Positions 52,841 through 60,168 of a DNA stretch of 64,000 nt are shown in pieces. Within the stretch, counting starts at the first letter, position 1. Each line of letters starts with the position of its first letter. The translations under genes were made by a program, and so were the position numbers. The notes under the pieces were generated by a model that did no database searches, was not told where the DNA came from, and saw only the letters and a program-made list of their open reading frames with translations. This DNA comes from Planctomycetota bacterium (GTDB lineage: Bacteria; Planctomycetota; PLA2), in NCBI GenBank assembly GCA_021776735.1, contig JAJFFH010000027.1, positions 372,001-436,000 on the forward strand. Direction: 5' to 3'.

Positions 52841-54775
52841 ATGGGCGTGAGAAACAAGGTCAGCGTAATCGCTTCCGTGATGGCGGCGGTGTTTAGTGTC
52901 GCGGCAATCGCCGTCGGCGCCCCGCCGCGCGTGCCGGAGCCCGCGGCCCCCGATCTCTTGTTTTTCTCCCGCAAGGTCGCGGCGGATCTGCACACGCGGT
53001 GTGCGGGCTGCCATAGCGATCCGGAGTCGGCCGGGCGCTATCTGCTGAAGCCGCTCGACAACCTTGTGCGGCCCGGGCGCAAGCTGCTGCTCGCCAACTA
53101 CCGGGCGACCCTGAGGTTTCTCGATCCCGCGCGGCCGGAGCGCAGCGTCTTGTTGCGCAAGTCGGCGGGGGCGGGGCACGGCGGTGGTGCGCTGCTCGAC
53201 CAGGGTAGTCGCGACTTCGTCACCATGCTTCAGTTCGCGCAGGGGGCGACGCTGCGCAATCTGCCGCCCGAGGCGATCCTGTCCAAGCGGATCGACGGGC
53301 GGCCGGCGGCGGCCGTAAAGATCGACGGCACCCTGAGTGGCGACCCCGACGGCGACGCCCTGCACTACGCATGGTCGGTTGCCGACAGTCCCGCGGGCGG
53401 CCGGCTGCGTCTCGACGACAAGGGCGACGGCACCGTGGTTGCCACCGCGACGCGACCCGGTCGGTACCGCATCGAGCTGCGCGTGCACGATGGCAAGCTG
53501 GCGAGTCTCCCGGCGATCATGCTGCTTGTTATCCGCACCGACGGCGGCGCGCCCGCGATGGGCGGTGGCATGAACGGCATGGGCGGTAACGAGAGCGACC
53601 CAATGGGCGAGGCGGTAAAACCCGCGCCGCGTCCGGACCTCACCAAGCGCACCGACCCCCCGACAGAACCGGGCACGACCCCAAGACCGGGCCCGACAAA
53701 AACGGGCCGCACGGTCACCTCGAACCAGTTCCTGTCGGCGCGGCTTGATCCGCTGCGCCTGCGGCTGATCCGCCGGATGTACTACGACTTGAAGTGGCGC
53801 GGTCCTACGGTCGCCGAACTCGAGCAGTGGTACTCGCGGCCGCACGAGGAGATGGTCGATGCGTTTTTGGCCGACGAGGAGATGTGGGATGCGTGGTACG
53901 AGCGGCAGCTCTACTACTTCCTGCTGCTCGACCGGTTTCGGCCCAAGGCGCACCGGCTCACGACGCTGCCTCAGCGGCTCAAAGACAAAAAGGTCGATGT
54001 GCCGCTCGCGCTCCAGGAGATCGTGCGCAGCCAGTTCTTCAACGCGCGCAATCCCGGCAACGACACGTACTGCACGGTCGTTCTCGAGCAGTGTCTCGGC
54101 CTCGTCGTGCAGGAGCGCAGCAACAAGCGCATCCTCGACGCGTCGAAAAAGATGTACGATGGCTACCGGGTCAAGCTCTTCAAGGACAAGGGCGACTCGC
54201 AGGCCGACTTCGTGCGCATCGTCTTCCGCCAGCGGCGCTTTTTTACGCACCTGCTAGCACGCACGTGGAAATCGCTGCACGGCACCAAGATCGAAAAAAA
54301 GGAGCTCGCGCGCGCCGCGGAGCAGGCCGCATCCGGTTCGCACGGGTACCGCAAGGTCCTGCGCGGCTGGCTCGTGGCCGGACCGTATGTGGATCGGGTC
54401 GCCGAGGCGCGGACGAAGCAGGAAATCCCGTACGTGCGCTCGCTGTTCTTGGACACCCTGGGAAGGCTGCCGTCGTACGACGAGCTGCGCAACGTGCGCA
54501 ATGCGTTCTTGAGCCTGGCCGACCCCACGCCGATTCGGCTGGTCATGGGCCGGGTTCTTTTGCAATCGAACGGTGGCCGCATGCCCACGGCGGGCAACAT
54601 GCTCGCGGCGGATCCGCGCAAGTTCGTGCGCACGTCGTTTCTCAGGCTCTTTGCCCGCCAGCCGACCCCAAAAGAGCTGACGGCGTTTGTGGACGGACTC
54701 AAGGCCGATCCCCGGATCACCCCGCGGGTCGTACTATGGACGCTGCTCTCGAGCGCCGAGTATCAGACCTATTGA
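52841..54775 (+). CDS. planctomycete-type c-type cytochrome with PKD-like domain
   Basis: A 644-residue exported protein: signal peptide (about residues 1-27), one heme-binding CAGCH near residue 55, a PKD-like beta domain (about 150-235, DPDGDALHYAWSV), then a Gly/Pro-rich linker and a helical C-terminal part of the DUF1549/DUF1553 style (KELTAFVDGLKADPR and WTLLSSAEYQTY at the end). Planctomycetes pair such cytochromes with a DUF1501 protein, and the next gene is exactly that. The function of the pair is unknown; a role in degrading or binding polymers is often suggested. The start has no Shine-Dalgarno. Confidence 0.75.
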   Translation: MGVRNKVSVIASVMAAVFSVAAIAVGAPPRVPEPAAPDLLFFSRKVAADLHTRCAGCHSDPESAGRYLLKPLDNLVRPGRKLLLANYRATLRFLDPARPERSVLLRKSAGAGHGGGALLDQGSRDFVTMLQFAQGATLRNLPPEAILSKRIDGRPAAAVKIDGTLSGDPDGDALHYAWSVADSPAGGRLRLDDKGDGTVVATATRPGRYRIELRVHDGKLASLPAIMLLVIRTDGGAPAMGGGMNGMGGNESDPMGEAVKPAPRPDLTKRTDPPTEPGTTPRPGPTKTGRTVTSNQFLSARLDPLRLRLIRRMYYDLKWRGPTVAELEQWYSRPHEEMVDAFLADEEMWDAWYERQLYYFLLLDRFRPKAHRLTTLPQRLKDKKVDVPLALQEIVRSQFFNARNPGNDTYCTVVLEQCLGLVVQERSNKRILDASKKMYDGYRVKLFKDKGDSQADFVRIVFRQRRFFTHLLARTWKSLHGTKIEKKELARAAEQAASGSHGYRKVLRGWLVAGPYVDRVAEARTKQEIPYVRSLFLDTLGRLPSYDELRNVRNAFLSLADPTPIRLVMGRVLLQSNGGRMPTAGNMLAADPRKFVRTSFLRLFARQPTPKELTAFVDGLKADPRITPRVVLWTLLSSAEYQTY

Positions 54776-54872
54776 GTGACCTCTTGAGTGACCCCGTGAA
54801 CTGTGACCTCATGAACGGACCGTGGCGGAATCCCCGGCGGATTCCGACTGACCGACCGACTGGAGCTACGCC

Positions 54873-56021
54873 ATGTGTGAAGACCTGACTCGCCGCGGAT
54901 TTCTCAAGGGCAGCGGTGTCGCCATTTTGGGCCTGCCGCTTCTCAGCTCGCCGGCCTTGGCGGCGCGCAAGAAGTACAAGACCAGGCATGTCGTGCTGGT
55001 CGCCTTCGCGGGTGGTGTTCGCAGCCGCGAGACGATCCACGAGCCGGCCAACATCCCGAACCTGATGAGGATGGCGGAGAGCGGGGTCATCGCGCCCAAC
55101 ATCAACGTGATGAACAACGGGCACTTCGGCGCGACGATGTCGATCTTCACGGGACAGTCCGAGTTCCGCGGCATCCGCGAGAACGAGCGCGGCCAGAACC
55201 CGACGGTCTTCGAGTACATCAGAAAGGGCGGCAAGATCCCGGCCAACATGGCGTGGCTCTCGACATCGGGCGGCGCCCAGCAGCGCAACCTTGTCTACAG
55301 CGGCCACGAGGAGTACGGCGAGAACTACGGCGCCAACCTCATCGACGCCGCGGGGGTCTTCAACACCGAGTTCCAAAAGGTCATCGCGTCGTTCGGCAAG
55401 CCGTCCGTGCCGAGCCGGGCGGAAGAGGACGCCGTCGCCAAGCTGCGCGCGTCCATGACCCCGCCGCCCAAGGTCAAGGGCCTGGCGAACGATCCGGCGA
55501 CGGTCCAGCGGCTGCAAAAATACATCCTGGAAGAGATCGCCGGCCGCACGTCGCGGATCACCGGTCCGGGCTCGAGCGACGCGCGCGCGATTCAGGTCGC
55601 CGTCTCGGTGCTGAAGCTGTTCAAGCCGACGATCCTCGGCGTCGTCCTGCAAAATGCGGACGTGGCGCACGGCTCGTACAACGGCTACGTCAACGTGATC
55701 AAGCGCTCCGACGAACAGCTCGGCCAACTGTGGAATGCTGTACAGGCGGATCCGGATCTTAAGGACAGCACGACCATCATGGTGCTGCCGGAGTTCGGCC
55801 GCGACCGAAACCTGAACCAGCGCAACGGCCTCGACCACGGCGACAACTCGCCCGACCTGCGCAAGGTCGGCATGATCGCCGTCGGCCCGGACTTCAAGAA
55901 GGGCAAGACGGTCACGAAGGACATGAACTCGATCGACGCGTGCCCGACCGCGTGCGAGCTGCTCGGCGTGAAGTCGGAGTTCGCCAAGGGCAAGGTGATG
56001 CGTTCCTTGTTTGCGCGCTAG
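54873..56021 (+). CDS. Tat-exported DUF1501-type protein
   Basis: A 382-residue protein with a twin-arginine signal (TRRGFLKGSG, then ALAAR near residue 33) and an alkaline-phosphatase-like core with VLPEFGRDRNLN and NGLDHGDNSPD. This matches the DUF1501 family, which nearly always lies next to a DUF1549/1553-type cytochrome in planctomycetes. It starts 98 bp after the cytochrome gene. The stop codon lies inside the first codons of the decaheme gene, so the two are tightly linked. Confidence 0.85.
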   Translation: MCEDLTRRGFLKGSGVAILGLPLLSSPALAARKKYKTRHVVLVAFAGGVRSRETIHEPANIPNLMRMAESGVIAPNINVMNNGHFGATMSIFTGQSEFRGIRENERGQNPTVFEYIRKGGKIPANMAWLSTSGGAQQRNLVYSGHEEYGENYGANLIDAAGVFNTEFQKVIASFGKPSVPSRAEEDAVAKLRASMTPPPKVKGLANDPATVQRLQKYILEEIAGRTSRITGPGSSDARAIQVAVSVLKLFKPTILGVVLQNADVAHGSYNGYVNVIKRSDEQLGQLWNAVQADPDLKDSTTIMVLPEFGRDRNLNQRNGLDHGDNSPDLRKVGMIAVGPDFKKGKTVTKDMNSIDACPTACELLGVKSEFAKGKVMRSLFAR

Positions 56022-58980
56022 CCTGAAAGCGAGCAGAGACATCGCCGTCCGTTTGCTGTTGCCGCTCGTTCTCCTTACGGCGGCGTACATCGTATCGCTC
56101 CCCGCGGCAGCGGATGAGGGGCCCGGCGCGGATGAGGGGCCCGTAGCGGATGAGGGGTCCGGGGGCGGTGACCCCGAAAAGCTCCGCAAGGCCGATCCGG
56201 GCTGCATCTCGTGCCATGACGGCATCGAGGTGATGCATCCGTGGGACCCGATTTCGTGTACCGACTGCCACGGTGGCGACGGGCGCTCGCGCGACATGGA
56301 GAAGGCGCATGTTCAGGCGACGCGGCGCACGCCCAACGACGAGCGGACGGTCGCGCTCAAGTACGACCTGGCGTACCGGCGGTTTGTCAATCCGTCCGAC
56401 CTGCGCGTGGTCGGCGAGACGTGCAACAAGTGCCACGAGGAGGTCTGCGCGAACCTGTCGAAGTCGCTGCACGCAACGACCGCGGGGCACCTGTCCGACG
56501 GGCTGTACGAAAACGGGGTCTTGCGCGACAAGAAGCAGCGCTTCGCGATCTTTCCGATCAAGGACGAGGACGGCGATGTTCCCAAACATGCATACAAGTC
56601 GCTGCCAGGCCTGCCGCCCGCGCGGATCGGGGACGGCAAGGACATCGGCGATCACTTTTCCGATCTGCCGCGCAAGTCGTGCATGCAGTGCCATCTCTAC
56701 TCGCGCGGCGTCGGGCTGCGCGGTCGGCTCGGGCAGGACGGATGGTACCGCTCCGAGGGCTGCGCGGCGTGCCATGTCCTGTATGCGCACGACGGGCTGT
56801 CGCAGACCGAGGACGCCAACATCGACAAGCTCGAGCCGGGGCATCCGAAGAAACACAAGATGACCTCGAAGATCCCGGTGGAGACGTGCACGACGTGCCA
56901 CGCTTTGGACGCCAACATCGGGATGAGCTTTCGCGGTCTCGGGCAGGCACCGCCGGGGGTGCCCGGCGGACCGGATGTGCCGGGCACGACGAACAAGCTG
57001 TCCAAGGGGTTGTTCTTTCTGAACGACCGGTCGGTCTGTCCGCCCGACATCCACTACGACCGCGGCATGCACTGCATCGACTGCCATGCGGCGACCGACG
57101 TGATGGGGGACGGCAACATCTACGGCGTGATGGAGCACGGCGTCCAGGTGCGCTGCTCTACGTGCCACGGCACGTTCTCGAAGCCGCCGGACTTCAAGCT
57201 GGCGAACGGGGAGACCCTCAAGCACCTGCGGTGGGAGGGTGACCGGGCGATCCTGAAGGGCAAGATCGACGGCAAGGATCACGAGATCAAGCAGGTCGTC
57301 AACGTGCTGCGGCGCGGGCACAAGCACTTCAACGCGAAAGCCAAGCGCGCGATGGACCCGATCAAGCACTCGCGGCTGACGTGCTACGCGTGCCACAGCG
57401 GCTGGAGCGTCAACTTTTTCGGGTTTCACTTCGATCGCAACGAGGCCTTCACGCAACTCGACATTCTCTCCGGCAAGCGGACGCCGGGGCGCGTGACGAC
57501 GCAGGAGAAGATCTTCGCGTCGTTTCGGCACTACTACCTCGGCGTCGATTCGCACGGCCAGATCGCGCCGTACATGGTCGGCTTTTCCACGACGGGCACG
57601 TTTCACAACAAAAAGGGCGAGACGGAGCTCCGGCAGGACCTGCCCGTAACGGCGGCGGGGCTGTCCGGGATGACCCTGATTCACCACCAGACGCACACCG
57701 TCCGGCCCGCGGCGCGAAAATGCAACGAGTGCCACGGAAGCCCGGCCGTGCTGGGCACGGGCTCGGAGAACTTCCACCTGTTCCGCGATGTCTTTGTCGT
57801 GGCGGGCGACGCGGGCCTGACCGTCTGCGGGCTGGACGGAAAGAACCCCGACAAGAGTCTCGCGATCGCGAACGTGCCGCTGCCCTCGCTGCCCCGCGAC
57901 GTGGCGCTCTTGAGCAGCCCGCTGAGCGGTCGCGCCGAGATCGCCTATGTCGCGTGCCGCGACGGTTCGATCCAGGTCGTGGATGTCTCGAATCCGGCGG
58001 GTCCCAAGCGGGTCGGTTCGGTCGACGCGGGGGATGCGCGCCGGGTCCATGTCCGCGAAGGGCACCTGTTCGTCGCCGCGGGCATCGACGGTCTGTGGAT
58101 CTTCGACATCAAGAACCCGCGCAAGCCGCGCCGCATCGCGAAGGTCAAGACGGTCGAGGCGCGCGCCGTGTACGTCGACGGTTTCCACGCCTACGTCGCG
58201 GACGGTCCCGGTGGCCTGCGCGTCATCGACGTGTCGCGTCCGGCCAAACCCGCGGTGGTGGCGACGTTCGATCTCAACGGCGGCAACACGAGGTCGCTGG
58301 CCGCCAACGATGTCCTGGTTCACTTCACTCCGGGCCGCCCGCTAGTGGGTGGTCGTCGCCGGTCCCGCTCGCGCAACGTCGCGTACGTCGCCGACGGCGA
58401 AGCCGGGCTGTATCTGGTCGACGTGTCGATACCGGCTCGGCCGCGTTCGGTCCCCGGCGTCGGCCAACGCGGCGTGCGCGGCCTGCTGCGCGGAACCGCC
58501 CTCGCGTTTTCCAGCAACTTCGATATCGGTTCGGAAGGCGGCGACATCCCGTCGGTCGAGCGCGATTACCTTTACCTCGTCGGCACGGGACTCAACAACT
58601 CGAACGGCCTGCTCTTCAAGCTGAACGTGTCGAATCCGGAACTGCCCGTCATCGCCGGCAGGCGGGGCACGGTGAACGACCCGCGCGGCGTCAAGATCGC
58701 CCGCGTGTTCCAGACCCCGTTCCTCAAGCAATACGCGGTCGTCGCGGGCCGTGGCCAGGGCAACGTGGAGATCGTCGACGTCACGCCCCTGCGCGCCGAC
58801 TTGCAGCAGGTAGCGGTGGTAGACGGCACCGGCCCGGTTGTGGGTATCGCCCTGGAAGGCATGCCGCTGGACCGCCTGGTCGGCTTCGACGGCCGGCCGC
58901 TCAAGGACGTGAGCCACCCGGGCTCGCGCCTGCTGACGCGCAAGGAAATCGAGCGTATCCTAAGAGTGGAGGAACGATGA
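56011..58980 (+). CDS. decaheme cytochrome c fused to LVIVD beta-propeller
   Basis: A 989-residue exported protein. A signal segment (ending about residue 35) is followed by three 18-bp tandem repeats encoding ADEGP units. Ten CxxCH motifs follow: CISCH, CTDCH, CNKCH, CMQCH, CAACH, CTTCH, CIDCH, CSTCH, CYACH and CNECH (residues about 65-575). From about 590 to the end the sequence is a propeller of LVIVD-type blades (SIQVVDVSNPAGPKRVG, GLWIFDIKNP, GLRVIDVSRPAKP). The start TTG at 56011 overlaps the DUF1501 gene and is uncertain. Ten hemes suggest long-range electron transfer; the propeller may dock a partner. It is linked by ATGA overlap to the EF-hand gene. Confidence 0.8.
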   Translation: MRASLKASRDIAVRLLLPLVLLTAAYIVSLPAAADEGPGADEGPVADEGSGGGDPEKLRKADPGCISCHDGIEVMHPWDPISCTDCHGGDGRSRDMEKAHVQATRRTPNDERTVALKYDLAYRRFVNPSDLRVVGETCNKCHEEVCANLSKSLHATTAGHLSDGLYENGVLRDKKQRFAIFPIKDEDGDVPKHAYKSLPGLPPARIGDGKDIGDHFSDLPRKSCMQCHLYSRGVGLRGRLGQDGWYRSEGCAACHVLYAHDGLSQTEDANIDKLEPGHPKKHKMTSKIPVETCTTCHALDANIGMSFRGLGQAPPGVPGGPDVPGTTNKLSKGLFFLNDRSVCPPDIHYDRGMHCIDCHAATDVMGDGNIYGVMEHGVQVRCSTCHGTFSKPPDFKLANGETLKHLRWEGDRAILKGKIDGKDHEIKQVVNVLRRGHKHFNAKAKRAMDPIKHSRLTCYACHSGWSVNFFGFHFDRNEAFTQLDILSGKRTPGRVTTQEKIFASFRHYYLGVDSHGQIAPYMVGFSTTGTFHNKKGETELRQDLPVTAAGLSGMTLIHHQTHTVRPAARKCNECHGSPAVLGTGSENFHLFRDVFVVAGDAGLTVCGLDGKNPDKSLAIANVPLPSLPRDVALLSSPLSGRAEIAYVACRDGSIQVVDVSNPAGPKRVGSVDAGDARRVHVREGHLFVAAGIDGLWIFDIKNPRKPRRIAKVKTVEARAVYVDGFHAYVADGPGGLRVIDVSRPAKPAVVATFDLNGGNTRSLAANDVLVHFTPGRPLVGGRRRSRSRNVAYVADGEAGLYLVDVSIPARPRSVPGVGQRGVRGLLRGTALAFSSNFDIGSEGGDIPSVERDYLYLVGTGLNNSNGLLFKLNVSNPELPVIAGRRGTVNDPRGVKIARVFQTPFLKQYAVVAGRGQGNVEIVDVTPLRADLQQVAVVDGTGPVVGIALEGMPLDRLVGFDGRPLKDVSHPGSRLLTRKEIERILRVEER
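56041..56052 (+). repeat. ATCGCCGTCCGT element, copy 9
   Basis: An exact 12-mer preceded by GAGAC and followed by TTGCTGTTG, within the signal-peptide codons of the decaheme gene. Confidence 0.6.
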
Positions 58981-59828
58981 GCCCCCGCAGTTTTTTGCCG
59001 ATCCTGTTCGTTCTCGCGGCCTTCGCCCAGGCGGACCCGAAGGTCGACAACGTCTTCCGCGTCTGGGACGCGGACAAGGACGGCATCCTCACGGTGGACG
59101 AGATCCCGGACAAGGATCTCTTCAAGCGCGTCGATATCGACGGCGACGGCAAGGTGACCCGCGCGGAAGTAGGCAAGTACTTCGGCGTGAAGGTCGACCC
59201 GAAACAGAAAAAAGGGGGGGCGGGGGCAGCCAAGAAGGCCAAGAAGAAAGAGCCCAAATCGGATGCGCGTCCGGTTCCGGAGCCCCGCACCGTGAGCGAA
59301 CGGGTCGCGGATTTCTTTCGCCGCTTCGACGCGAACAAGGACAAGGTGATCCAGGAAAAGGAGTTTCGCGCCGGGACGGAGATCTTCAAGAAGTACGACC
59401 GCAACCGGAGCAAGACCCTGACCGTGCGTGAAGTCCGGCGCTACGTGAGAGAAACCCTGCGCGAAGCCAAAAAGCGACCCAACCGCAACAATTTCTTCGA
59501 CCTGTTCGACATGAACCGCGACAAGAAGGTCACGAAGAAGGAGTACGACGGTCCCCCGAAGTTCTTCCGCGACCACGACCACGACAAAGACCGCGTGGTC
59601 ACCCGGGGCGAACTAACCCTGGGCCCGATGGGCGGCATGGAACAAAAGGGCGACAAGAAACTCCTCGCCGACGGCCCGACCAAAGCTCCGAAGACTGGAC
59701 TGCTCGCAAGGTACGACAAGGACAAGGACGGACGCATCACCCTGGACGAACTGGGCGGCGCCGAACTGATCCTGCGAAGGCTGGACAAGAACCGCGACGG
59801 CGTGCTGTCGGGCAGTGAAGTGCGCTGA
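58977..59828 (+). CDS. exported EF-hand protein with eight calcium-binding loops
   Basis: A 283-residue protein with a signal peptide (MSPRSFLPIL, cleaved near AQADPK) and eight EF-hand loops: DADKDGILTVDE, DIDGDGKVTRAE, DANKDKVIQEKE, DRNRSKTLTVRE, DMNRDKKVTKKE, DHDKDRVVTRGE, DKDKDGRITLDE and DKNRDGVLSGSE. Some lack the sixth-position Gly and so may bind weakly. The ATG overlaps the decaheme stop and has GGAGG before it. Calcium-dependent surface binding or signalling is likely. A G-tract element encodes GGAGAA in the linker near residue 80. Confidence 0.85.
   Translation: MSPRSFLPILFVLAAFAQADPKVDNVFRVWDADKDGILTVDEIPDKDLFKRVDIDGDGKVTRAEVGKYFGVKVDPKQKKGGAGAAKKAKKKEPKSDARPVPEPRTVSERVADFFRRFDANKDKVIQEKEFRAGTEIFKKYDRNRSKTLTVREVRRYVRETLREAKKRPNRNNFFDLFDMNRDKKVTKKEYDGPPKFFRDHDHDKDRVVTRGELTLGPMGGMEQKGDKKLLADGPTKAPKTGLLARYDKDKDGRITLDELGGAELILRRLDKNRDGVLSGSEVR
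59214..59227 (+). repeat. G-tract element, copy 7 (within a CDS)
   Basis: Seven G, C, five G, C preceded by six A, in the EF-hand gene. Confidence 0.6.
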
Positions 59829-59829
59829 G

Positions 59830-59935
59830 CAGTGTCTTTTGCTTCAACGGCTGACTCCGTTGAGAGGCTCCCGGGCGGAAGGTTGGTTCGCTTGGCGGAT
59901 GAACCGCTAAGCGATGAATGGGTGCGTGGTGTTGG
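59830..59935 (+). repeat. structured repeat, unit 1 (upstream of DUF4062 gene)
   Basis: A ~106-bp unit with a first hairpin CAACGG-CTGACT-CCGTTG and a second one built on CGCTT/AAGCG and GCGG/CCGC. The second stem differs in sequence from units 2-4 but stays paired. Confidence 0.7.
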
Positions 59936-60031
59936 CAGTGTCTCTTTGCTTCAACGGCTGACGCCGTTGAGAGCCTCGCGGGGGATGGGCTTCGGATCGG
60001 TTCGCGTGTGAAACGCGAGCCGATGAAATTG
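59936..60031 (+). repeat. structured repeat, unit 2 (upstream of DUF4062 gene)
   Basis: A second unit directly after the first: CAACGG-CTGACG-CCGTTG and GGTTCGCGTG...CGCGAGCC. Ends about 140 bp before the DUF4062 start. Confidence 0.7.
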
Positions 60032-60123
60032 GTGGGGCGTCAAGCTACAGCCACCACTCTGAGCGCCCCGTCGTTCACCGGCCGGCGGTTCCTCCGCCAA
60101 CCGGGAAGGCTTCCGCTCTGTCC

Positions 60124-60134
60124 GCCCCCGCCCC
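60124..60134 (-). repeat. G-tract element, copy 8 (short)
   Basis: Four G, C, five G, C on the minus strand, 35 bp before the DUF4062 start. Confidence 0.4.
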
Positions 60135-60153
60135 TTCCCAAACCCGATTGTTG

Positions 60154-60159
60154 TAGGAT
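60154..60159 (+). promoter_or_regulatory. TAGGAT box, candidate -10 of leaderless DUF4062 gene
   Basis: TAGGAT ends nine bases before the ATG; no Shine-Dalgarno is present. Confidence 0.35.
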
Positions 60160-60168
60160 TTTCCTTGC

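Noticed and set aside
52693..52896. Plus-strand frame of 67 residues overlapping the cytochrome start
   Set aside because: It overlaps the 12-mer element and the start of the cytochrome gene in another frame, without a ribosome site.
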